Source of the DNA: Hydractinia symbiolongicarpus
Taxonomy: Eukaryota; Cnidaria; Hydrozoa; Anthoathecata; Hydractiniidae
Direction: 5' to 3'
DNA: 64,000 bases
Assembly (NCBI RefSeq): GCF_029227915.1
Contig: NC_079877.1
Location: 1,984,001-2,048,000, forward strand
Positions within the stretch are counted from its first letter, which is position 1. Each line of letters starts with the position of its first letter. This document shows positions 12,718-23,149 of this stretch, in pieces. The notes beneath the pieces are model-generated. The model ran no database searches. It worked only from the letters and a program-made list of their open reading frames with translations, and was not told the DNA's origin. Made by a program: the position numbers and the translations under genes.

Positions 12718-13088
12718 AATCCTAGCCGTTATCGCGCGCAGAAGAAATAGAGACAGTTTCAAAAACTACATTTTAATGACTTTCTAACGGTGTCAATCCG
12801 TTTGAGTTACAACGGTTGCGTCACATATTCGTACCAACATGTATTTAGTGATTTACTTCCGATATTACTAAGTTGTATCGCTTTTGACAGTGAAACGTTT
12901 GACTGTGGACTTAATTGAACTGATTTTGGACTTTGACCTTATAAATGTTAAAAGTGAGACAATTGGACTCCCAGAAATAACATTCTTCTTAATTTGACAT
13001 GATTGTGGGAACTCAGCCATTACACTGGACCCTGTGGTAGCGATTGATTTAAAAATTTAGATAAATAAGTCATTTTTACTGTGGGACC

Positions 13089-13460
13089 AATCCTAGCCGT
13101 TAGCGCGCGCTGAAGAAATAGAGACAGTTTCAAAAACTACATTTCATTGATTTTCTAACGGTGTCAAGCCGTTTGAGGTACAACGGTTGCGTCACACATT
13201 CGTACGAACATGTATTTAGTGATTTTCTTCCGGTATTGCTAAGTTGTATCGCTTTCAACAGTGAAGCGATTGACTGTGGGACATAATTGAACTGATTTTA
13301 GACTTTGACCTTATAAATGTGATAAATGAGCAATTTTGACTACAAGAAATAACATTCTTCTTAATTTGACATGATTGTAGGAACTCAGCGATTACACTGG
13401 ACCCTGAGGTAGCGATTCATTTAAAAATTTAGATAAATAAGTCAATTTTACTGTGGGACC
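13089..13460 (+). repeat. Representative monomer (m36) with internal landmarks
   Basis: This copy is near the general consensus and serves as reference for offsets. A hand-built 373-bp consensus has C 65 and G 71, so about 36.5% GC, with 15 CpG. The order of parts is as follows. The head has a GC-only box at 14-23. Then comes 'aacgg' (69-73), 'ccgtt' (81-85) and 'aacgg' again (94-98), mutually complementary 5-mers. A comparatively conserved block follows (about 86-131), then a family-diagnostic segment (about 132-190) that reads either tgatttt-cttccg or cgatag-tattcgg. A second variable part is at 205-265. The decamer ACTGTGGGAC occurs twice, at about 185-194 and 363-372. The tail holds 'gcgctgtggtagcgc' in many copies and an A/T-rich stretch before the next start. 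No coding potential is seen. Confidence 0.9.
13102..13111. repeat. GC-only perfect palindrome in monomer head (example)
   Basis: AGCGCGCGCT is a 10-bp perfect palindrome of alternating purine and pyrimidine, set in otherwise AT-rich DNA. It recurs at monomer offset 14-23 in copies whose head reads gttagcgcgcgctg. Other families have tcgcgcgctg, gacgcgctg, cacgcgctg or ttcgcgctg and lose the symmetry. In the mixed beta/gamma part of domain III the perfect form marks mainly beta heads, often every second monomer. Alternating GC tracts can adopt Z-form or cruciform structures; whether this one does is inference. Confidence 0.75.
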
Positions 13461-15323
13461 AATCCTAGCCGTTAGCGCGCGCTGAATATATAGAGACAGT
13501 TTCGAAAACACCATTTCATTGACTTTCTAACGGTGTCAATCCGTTTGAGTTACAACGGTTGCGTCACATATTCGTACCAACACGTATTTAGTGATTTTCT
13601 TCCAATATTACTAAGTTGTATCGCGTTCAACAGTGAAACGATTGACTGTGGGACTTAATTGAACTGATTTTGGACTTTGACCTGATAAATGTTATAAGTG
13701 AGACAATTGGACTCCAAGAAATAACATTCTTCTTAATTTGACATGATTGTGGGAACTCAGCCATTACACTGGACCCTGTGGTAGCGATTCATTTAAAAAT
13801 TTAGATAAATAAGTCATTTTTATTGTGGGACCAATCATAGCCGTTATCGCGCGCTGAAAAATTAGAGACAGTTTCAAAAACTACATTTCACTGACTTTCT
13901 AACGGTGTCAATCCGTTTGAGTTACAACGGTTGCGTCACATATTCGTACCAACATGTATTTAGTTATTTTCTTCCGATATTACTAAGTTGTATCGCTTTC
14001 AACAGTGAAACGATTGACTGTGGGACTTAATTAAACTGATTTTGGACTTTGACCTTATAAATGTGATAATTAAGCCATTTTGACTACAAGAAATAAAATT
14101 CTTCTTAAATTGACATGATTGTGGGAACTCAGCCATTACACTTGAACCTGTGGTAGCGATTCATTTAAAAATTTAGATAAATAAGTCATTTTTTACTGTG
14201 GGACGAATCCTAGTCGTTAGCTCGCGCTGAAGAAATAGAGACAGTTTCAAAAACTACATTTCATTGACTTTCTAACAGTTTTAATCCGTTTGAGTTGCAA
14301 CGGTTGCGTCACATATTCGCACCAACATGTATTTAGTGATTTTCTTCCGGTATTACTAAGTTGTATCGCTTTCAATAGTGAAACGATTGACTGTGAGACC
14401 TAATTGAACTGATTTTGGACTTCGACCTTATAAATGTGATAAATGAGCAATTTTGACTATAAGAAATAACATTCTTCTTAATTTGACATGATTGCTGGAA
14501 CTCAGCGATTACACTGGGCGCTGTGGTAGCGCTTTATTTAAAAATTAAGATAAATAAGTCATTTTTCACTGTGGGACCAATCCTAGCCGTTATCGCGCGC
14601 TAAAGAAATAGAGACAGTTTCAAAAACTACATTTCATTGACTTTCCAACGGTGTCAATCGGTTTGAGTTACAACGGTTGCGTCACATATTCGTACCAACA
14701 TGTATTTAGTTATTTTCTTCCGATATTACTAAGTTGTATCGCTTTCAACAGTGAAACGATTGACTGTGGGACTTAATTGAACTGATTCTGGACTTTGACC
14801 TTATAAATGTGATAATTCAGCCATTTTGACTACAAGAAATAACATTCTTCTTAAATTGACATGATTGTGGGAACTCAGCCATTACACTGGACCCGGTGGT
14901 AGCGATTCATTTAAAAATTTAGATAAATAAGTGATTTTTACTGTGGGACCAATCCTAGCCGTTAGCGCGCGCAGAAGAAATAGAGACAGTTTCAATAACT
15001 ACATTTCATTGACTTTCTAAAGCTGTCAATCCGTTTGAGTTACAACGGTTGCGTCACACATTCGTACGAACATGTATTTAGTGATTTTCTTCCGGTATTG
15101 CTAAGTTGTATTGCTTTCAACAGTGAAACGATTGACTGTGGGATTTAATTGAACTGATTTTAGACTTTGACCTTATAAATGTGATAAATGAGCCATTTTG
15201 ACTACAAGAAATAACATTCTTCTTAATTTGACATGATTGCTGGAACTCAGCGATTACACTGGGCGCTGTGGTAGCGCTTTATTTATAAATTAAGATAAAT
15301 AAGGCATTTTTTACTGTGGGACG

Positions 15324-16815
15324 AATCCTAGTCGTTAGCTCGCGCTGAAGAAATAGAGACAGTTTCAAAAACTACATTTCATTGACTTTCTAAGTGGGTC
15401 AATCCGTTTAAGGTACAACGTTTGCGTCACATATTCGTACCAACATGTATTTAGCGATAGTATTCAGATAATACTAGGTTGCATCGCTTTTAACAGTGAA
15501 ACGTTTGACTGTGGGACATAATTGCAGTGATTTTGGACTTTGTCCTTATAAATGTTATAAGTGAGACAATTGGACTCCACGAAATAACATTCTTCTTAAT
15601 TTGACATGATTGTGGGAAATCAGCGATTACACTGGACACTGTGGTAGCGCTTTATTTGAAAATTAAGATAAATAAATCATTTTTTTATGTGGGACCAATC
15701 CTAGCCGTTAGCGCGCGCTAAAGCAATAGAGACAGTTTCACAAACTACATTTCATTGACTTTCTTACGGTGTGAATCCGTTTGAGTTACAACGGTTGCGT
15801 CACACATTCGTACGAACATGTATTTAGTGATTTTCTTCCGGTATTACTAAGTTGTATCGCTTTCAACAGTGAAACGATTGACTGTGGGACTTAATTGAAC
15901 TGATTTTAGACTTTGACCTTATAAATGTGATAAATGAGCAATTGTGACTACAAGAAATAACATTCTTCTTATTCTGACATGATTGCTGGAACTCAGCGAT
16001 TACACTGGGCGCTGTGGTAGCGCTTTATTTATAAATTAAGATAAATAAGGCATTTTTTACTGTGGGACGAATCCTAGTCGTTAGCTCGCGCTGAAGAAAT
16101 AGAGACAGTTTCAAAAACTACATTTCATTGACTTTCTAAGTGGTTCAATCCGTTTAAGGTACAACGTTTGCGTCACATATTCGTACCAACATGTATTTAG
16201 CGATAGTATTCAGATAATACTAGGTTGCATCGCTTTTAACAGTGAAACGTTTGACTGTGGGACATAATTGCAGTGATTTTGGACTTTGTCCTTATAAATG
16301 TTATAAGTGAGACAATTGGACTCCACGAAATAACATTCTTCTTAATTTGACATGATTGTGGGAAATCAGCGATTACACTGGACACTGTGGTAGCGCTTTA
16401 TTTGAAAATTAAGATAAATAAATCATTTTTTTATGTGGGACCAATCCTAGCCGTTAGCGCGCGCTAAAGCAATAGAGACAGTTTCACAAACTACATTTCA
16501 TTGACTTTCTTACGGTGTGAATCCGTTTGAGTTACAACGGTTGCGTCACACATTCGTACGAACATGTATTTAGTGATTTTCTTCCGGTATTACTAAGTTG
16601 TATCGCTTTCAACAGTGAAACGATTGACTGTGGGACTTAATTGAACTGATTTTAGACTTTGACCTTATAAATGTGATAAATGAGCAATTGTGACTACAAG
16701 AAATAACATTCTTCTTATTCTGACATGATTGCTGGAACTCAGCGATTACACTGGACGCTGTGGTAGCGCTTTATTTGAAAATTAAGATAAATTAGTCATT
16801 TTTTACTGTGGGACC
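15324..16815 (+). repeat. Dimer duplication, two copies of 746 bp
   Basis: m42-m43 (15324-16069) and m44-m45 (16070-16815) are nearly identical through about the first 670 bp. One visible change is 'aagtgggtc' against 'aagtggttc'. The tails differ: m43 ends like m41 (tttataaattaag, aaggcat), whereas m45 ends with tttgaaaattaag and attagtcat. The second copy is also the first two monomers of the seven-monomer repeat, so this dimer was probably copied backwards from that repeat. Confidence 0.85.
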
Positions 16816-18678
16816 AATCCTAGCCGTTTACGCGCGCTGACGAAATAGAGACAGTTTCAAAAACTACATTTCAATGACTTTCTAACGGTGTCAATCGGTT
16901 TGAGTTACAACGGTTGCGTCACATATTCGTACCAACACGTATTTAGTGATTTTCTTCCAATATTACTAAGTTGTATCGCTTTCAACAGTGAAACGATTGA
17001 CTGTGGGACTTAATTGAACTGATTTTGGACTTTGACCTGATAAATATTATAAGTGAGACAATTGGACTCCAAGAAATAACATTCTTCTTAATTTGACATG
17101 ATTGTTGGAACTCAGCGATTACACTGGGCTCTGTGGTAGCGATTCATTTAAAAATTTAGATAAATAAGTCATTTTTACTGTGGGACCAATCCTAGCCGTT
17201 ATCGCGCGCTGAAAAAGTAGAGACAGTTATAAAAACTACATTTCATTGACTTTCTAACGGTGTCAATCCGTTTGAGTTACAACGGTTGCGTCACATATTC
17301 GTACAAACATTTATTTAGCGATAGTATTCGGATATTACTAGGTTGCATCGCTTTTAACAGTGAAACGTTTAACTGCGGGACTTAATTGAACTGATTTTGG
17401 ACTTTGACCTTATAAGTGTGATAATTGAGCCAATTGGTCTCCAAGGAATAACATTCTTCTTAATTAGCCATGATTGCTGGAATTCAGCAATTACATTAGC
17501 CTTTGTGGTAGCACTTTATTTAAAAAGTTAGATAAATAAGTCTTTTCTTACTGTGGGACCAATACTGGCCGTTAGCACGCGCAGAATAAATAGGAACAGT
17601 TTCAAAGACTACATTTCATTGACTTTCTACCCGTATATATCCGTTTGAGTTTTAACGGTTGCGTCATATAATCGTACCAACATTTATTTAGTGATAGTAT
17701 TCGGATATTACTAGGTTGCATCGCTTTTAACAGTGAAACGTTTGATTGCGGGACTTAATTGAACTGATTTTGGACTTTGACCTTGTAAATGTTATAAGTG
17801 AGACAATTGGACTCCAAGAAATAACATTCTTCTCAATTTGACATGATTGTGCGAACTCAGCGATTACACTGGACGCTGTGGTAGCGCTTTATTTGAAAAT
17901 TAAGATAAATTAGTCATTTTTTACTGTGGGACCAATCCTAGCCGTTATCGCGCGCTGACGAAATAGAGACAGTTTCAAAAACTACATTTCAATGACTTTC
18001 TAACGGTGTCAATCGGTTTGAGTTACAACGGTTGCGTCACATATTCGTACCAACATGTATTTAGTTATTTTCTTCCGTTAATACTAAGTTGTATCGCTTT
18101 CAACAGTGAAACGATTGACTGTGGGACTTAATTGAACTGATTTTGGACTTTGACCTTATAAATATGATAATTCAGCCATTTTGACTACAAGAAATAACAT
18201 TCTTCTTAAATTGACATGATTGATAGAACTCAGCCATTACAATGGGCGCTGTGGAAGCGCTTTATTTAAAAACTAAGATAAAAAAGTCATTTTTTACTGT
18301 GGGACCAATCCTAGCCGTTATTGCGCGCTGAGGAAATAGAGACAGTTTCAAAAACTGCACTTCATTGACTTTCTAACGGGGTCAATCCGCTTGAGTAACA
18401 ACAGTTGCGTCACATATTCGTACCAATATGTATTTAGTGATTCTCTTCCGATATTACTAAGTTGTATCGCTTTTAACAGTGAAACGATTGACTGTGGGAA
18501 TTAATTGAACTGATTTTGGACTTTGACCCTATAAATGTTATAAGTGAGACAATTGGACTGCAAGAAATAACATTCTTCTTAATTTGACATGATTGTGGGA
18601 ACTCAGCCATTACACTGGACCCTGTGGTAGCGATTCATTTAAAAATTTAGATAAATAAGTCATTTTTACTGTGGGACC
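16070..18678 (+). repeat. Seven-monomer higher-order repeat, copy 1 (2,609 bp)
   Basis: m44-m50. Each of the seven monomer starts is exactly 2,609 bp before its counterpart in copy 2, so no net insertion or deletion separates them. Each position has its own signature: m44 aagtggttcaatccg, m45 gctaaagcaatag, m46 ccgtttacgcg, m47 gaaaaagtagag with gttataaaaac, m48 aatactggcc, m49 gctgacgaaatag, m50 gctgaggaaatag. Only scattered single-base differences from copy 2 were noticed. Confidence 0.92.
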
Positions 18679-21287
18679 AATCCTAGCCGTTATCGCGCGC
18701 TAAAGAAATAGAGACAGTTTCAAAAACTACATTTCATTGACTTTCTAAGTGGGTCAATCCGTTTAAGGTACAACGGTTGCGTCACATATTCGTACCAACA
18801 TGTATTTAGCGATAGTATTCAGATAATACTAGGTTGCATCGCTTTTAACAGTGAAACGTTTGACTGTGGGACATAATTGCAGTGATTTTGGACTTTGTCC
18901 TTATAAATGTTATAAGTGAGACAATTGGACTCCACGAAATAACATTCTTCTTAATTTGACATGATTGTGGGAAATCAGCGATTACACTGGACACTGTGGT
19001 AGCGCTTTATTTGAAAATTAAGATAAATAAGTCATTTTTTTATGTGGGACCAATCCTAGCCGTTAGCGCGCGCTAAAGCAATAGAGACAGTTTCAAAAAC
19101 TACATTTCATTGACTTTCTTACGGTGTGAATCCGTTTGAGTTACAACGGTTGCGTCACACATTCGTACGAACATGTATTTAGTGATTTTCTTCCGGTATT
19201 ACTAAGTTGTATCGCTTTCAACAGTGAAACGATTGACTGTGGGACTTAATTGAACTGATTTTAGACTTTGACCTTATAAATGTGATAAATGAGCAATTGT
19301 GACTACAAGAAATAACATTCTTCTTATTCTGACATGATTGCTGGAACTCAGCGATTACACTGGACGCTGTGGTAGCGCTTTATTTGAAAATTAAGATAAA
19401 TTAGTCATTTTTTACTGTGGGACCAATCCTAGCCGTTTACGCGCGCTGACGAAATAGAGACAGTTTCAAAAACTACATTTCAATGACTTTCTAACGGTGT
19501 CAATCGGTTTGAGTTACAACGGTTGCGTCACATATTCGTACCAACACGTATTTAGTGATTTTCTTCCAATATTACTAAGTTGTATCGCTTTCAACAGTGA
19601 AACGATTGACTGTGGGACTTAATTGAACTGATTTTGGACTTTGACCTGATAAATGTTATAAGTGAGACAATTGGACTCCAAGAAATAACATTCTTCTTAA
19701 TTTGACATGATTGTTGGAACTCCGCGATTACACTGGACTCTGTGGTAGCGATTCATTTAAAAATTTAGATAAATAAGTCATTTTTACTGTGGGACCAATC
19801 CTAGCCGTTATCGCGCGCTGAAAAAGTAGAGACAGTTATAAAAACTACATTTCATTGACTTTCTAACGGTGTCAATCCGTTTGAGTTACAACGGTTGCGT
19901 CACATATTCGTACAAACATTTATTTAGCGATAGTATTCGGATATTACTAGGTTGCATCGCTTTTAACAGTGAAACGTTTGACTGCGGGACTTATTTGAAC
20001 TGATTTTGGACTTTGACCTTATAAATGTGATAATTGAGCCAATTGGTCTCCAAGGAGTAACATTCTTCTTAATTAGCCATGATTGCTGGAATTCAGCAAT
20101 TACATTAGCCTTTGTGGTAGCACTTAATTTAAAAAGTTAGATAAATAAGTCTTTTCTTACTGTGGGACCAATACTGGCCGTTAGCACGCGCAGAATAAAT
20201 AGGAACAGTTTCAAAGACTACATTTCATTGACTTTCTAGCCGTATATATCCGTTTGAGTTTTAACGGTTGCGTCATATAATCGTACCAACATTTATTTAG
20301 TGATAGTATTCGGATATTACTAGGTTGCATCGCTTTTAACAGTGAAACGTTTGATTGCGGGACTTAATTGAACTGATTTTGGACTTTGACCTTGTAAATG
20401 TTATAAGTGAGACAATTGGACTCCAAGAAATAACATTCTTCTAAATTTGACATGATTGTGCGAACTCAGCGATTACACTGGACGCTGTGGTAGCGCTTTA
20501 TTTGAAAATTAAGAAAATATAGTCATTTTTTACTGTGGGACCAATCCTAGCCGTTATCGCGCGCTGACGAAATAGAGACAGTTTCAAAAACTACATTTCA
20601 ATGACTTTCTAACGGTGTCAATCGGTTTGAGTTACAACGGTTGCGTCACATATTCGTACCAACATGTATTTAGTTATTTTCTTCCGATATTACTAAGTTG
20701 TATCGCTTTCAACAGTGAAACGATTGACTGTGAGACTTAATTGAACTGATTTTGGACTTTGACCTTATAAATATGATAATTCAGCCATTTTGACTACAAG
20801 AAATAACATTCTTCTTAAATTGACATGATTGATAGAACTCAGCCATTACAATGGGCGCTGTGGAAGCGCTTTATTTAAAAACTAAGATAAAAAAGTCATT
20901 TTTTACTGTGGGACCAATCCTAGCCGTTATTGCGCGCTGAGGAAATAGAGACAGTTTCAAAAACTGCACTTCATTGACTTTCTAACGGGGTCAATCCGTT
21001 TGAGTAACAACAGTTGCGTCACATATTCGTACCAATATGTATTTAGTGATTCTCTTCCGATATTACTAAGTTGTATCGCTTTTAACAGTGAAACGATTGA
21101 CTGTGGGAATTAATTGAACTGATTTTGGACTTTGACCCTATAAATGTTATAAGTGAGACAATTGGACTGCAAGAAATAACATTCTTCTTAATTTGACATG
21201 ATTGTGGGAACTCAGCCATTACACTGGACCCTGTGGTAGCGATTCATTTAAAAATTTAGATAAATAAGTCATTTTTACTGTGGGACC
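18679..21287 (+). repeat. Seven-monomer higher-order repeat, copy 2 (2,609 bp)
   Basis: m51-m57 repeat m44-m50 in order. Differences seen include a distinct head in m51 (ttatcgcgcgctaaag), 'taaatgttataag' at 19655 against 'taaatattataag' in copy 1, and 'cttccgatattac' near 20685 against 'cttccgttaatac' near 18076. This is the best preserved long unit of the window and probably a recent amplification. Confidence 0.92.
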
Positions 21288-22032
21288 AATCCTAGCCGTT
21301 AGCGCGCGTTGAAGATAGAGAAGCAGTTTCAAAAACTCCATTTCATTGACTTTCTAACGGTGTCAAGCCGTTTGAGTTACAACGGTTGCGTCACATATTC
21401 GTACCAACATGTATTTAGTTATTTTCTTCCGATATTACTAAGTTGTATCGCTTTCAACAGTGAAACGATTGACTGTGAGACTTAATTGAACTGATTTTGG
21501 ACTTTGAACTTATAAATATGATAATTCAGCCATTTTGACTACAAGAAATAACATTCTTCTTAAATTGACATGATTGATAGAACTCAGCCATTACAATGGG
21601 CGCTGTGGAAGCGCTTTATTTAAAAACTAAGATAAAAAAGTCATTTTTTACTGTGGGACCAATCCTAGCCGTTATTGCGCGCTGAGGAAATAGAGACAGT
21701 TTCAAAAACTGCACTTCATTGACTTTCTAACGGGGTCAATCCGTTTGAGTAACAACAGTTGCGTCACATATTCGTACCAATATGTATTTAGTGATTCTCT
21801 TCCGATATTACTAAGTTGTATCGCTTTTAACAGTGAAACGATTGACTGTGGGAATTAATTGAACTAATTTTGGACTTTGACCCTATAAATGTTATAAGTG
21901 AGACAATTGGACTGCAAGAAATAACATTCTTCTTAATTTGACATGATTGTGGGAACTCAACCATTACACTGGACCCTGTGGTAGCGATTCATTTAAAAAA
22001 TTAGATAAATAAGTCATTTTTACTGTGGGACC
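21288..22032 (+). repeat. Partial third copy: last two positions of the seven-monomer unit
   Basis: m58 shares its second half with m56, including tgatagaactcagcc and gctgtggaagcgc. m59 (21661) matches m57 (20916) at 745-bp spacing. The head of m58 (gcgcgttgaagatagagaag) is shared with m60 (22033) but not with m56, so a recombination point lies inside m58. Confidence 0.75.
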
Positions 22033-23149
22033 AATCCTAGCCGTTAGCGCGCGTTGAAGATAGAGAAGCAGTTTCAAAAACTCCATTTCATTGACTTTCT
22101 AACGGTGTCAAGCCGTTTGAGTTACAACGGTTGCATCACACATTCGCACCAACATGTATTTAGTGATTTCCTTCCGATATTACTAAGTTGTATCGCTTTT
22201 AACAGTGAAACGAGTGACTGTGGGAATTAATTTAACTGATTCTGGACTGTGACCTTATAAATGTGATAAATGAGCCATATGGTCTCCAAGGAATAACATT
22301 CTTCTTAATTTGACATGATTGCTGGAATTCAGCGATTAAATTAGGATCTGTGGTAGAGCTTTTTGAAAAAATTTAGATAAGTAAGTCTTTTCTGACTGTG
22401 GGACCAATCCTGGACGTTATCACACGCTTAATAAATAGGAACATGTCCAAAGGCTACATTTCATTGACTTTCTAGCGGTATAAATCCATTTGAGTTACAA
22501 CGGTTGCGTCACATATTCGTACCAACATGTATTTAGCGATAGTATACGGATATTACTAGTTTGCATCGCTTTTTACAGTGAAACGCTTGACTGTGGGACT
22601 TAATTGAACTGATTTTGGACTTTGACCTTTTAAATGTGATAAATGAGTCAGTTTAACTACAAGAAATAACATTCTTCTTAATTTGACATGATTGCCGGAA
22701 CCCAGCAATTACACTGGACGCTGTGGTAGCGATTCATTTAAAAATTTAAATAAATAAGTGAATTTTACTGTGGGTCCAATCCTAGCTGTTGGCGCGCGCT
22801 GAAGATATAGAGACAGTTTCAAAAACTCCATTTCATTGACTTTCTAACGGTGTCAATGCGTTTGAGTTACAACGGTTGCGTCACATAATCGTACCAACAT
22901 GCATTTAGTGATTTTCTTCCAATAGTACTAAGTTGTATCGCTTTCAACAGTGAAACGATTGACTGTTGGGCTTAATTGAACTGATTTTGGACATTGACCT
23001 TATAAATGTGATAATTGAGCCAATTTGACTACAAGAAATAACATTCTTCTTAAATTGACATGATTGATGGAACTCAGCCATTACACTGGACCCTGTGGTA
23101 GCGATACATTTAAAAATTTAGATAAATAAGTCATTTTAACTGTGGGACC

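Larger units (their letters stand above)
1..13088 (+). repeat. Domain I: 35 monomers (m1-m35), mostly 373 bp
   Basis: Monomer starts: 1, 373, 746, 1119, 1492, 1865, 2237, 2609, 2959, 3331, 3703, 4076, 4449, 4822, 5195, 5569, 5942, 6315, 6688, 7060, 7433, 7806, 8178, 8528, 8900, 9273, 9734, 10107, 10480, 10853, 11226, 11599, 11972, 12345, 12718. The domain has several head types: cgcgcgctgaaaaaatagcg, gcgcgccgaagatatag, gttcgcgctgaagaaatag, cacgtgctgaataaatagg. Copies are diverged from one another but return in the same order, which reveals a nine-monomer higher-order unit with later expansions. Three monomers are aberrant in length (2609, 8178 and 9273). The border with domain II is placed where the trimer block ends and is approximate. 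Confidence 0.85.
13089..23149 (+). repeat. Domain II: 27 monomers (m36-m62)
   Basis: Monomer starts: 13089, 13461, 13833, 14206, 14579, 14951, 15324, 15697, 16070, 16443, 16816, 17188, 17561, 17934, 18307, 18679, 19052, 19425, 19797, 20170, 20543, 20916, 21288, 21661, 22033, 22406, 22778. m36-m41 show no clear higher-order period. The dominant structure is the seven-monomer repeat at 16070-21287. Tails of the type accctgtggtagcgattcatttaaa and heads with gcgctaaagaaatag are common. m60-m62 are divergent single copies leading into domain III. Confidence 0.8.

Noticed and set aside
13157-13188. Alternative hairpins from aacgg / ccgtt / aacgg (offsets 69-98) as an RNA switch
   Set aside because: Stems are 5 bp only. 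Family variants (aacag with gcgtt, aacgc with ccgtt, caatcgg) break pairing without compensating changes, so structure is not under visible selection.
13200-13216. CENP-B box at attcgtaccaacatgta
   Set aside because: The TTCG and following A fit the mammalian core, but the essential CGGG part is absent (the sequence has ATGT). No other position in the consensus fits better on either strand.
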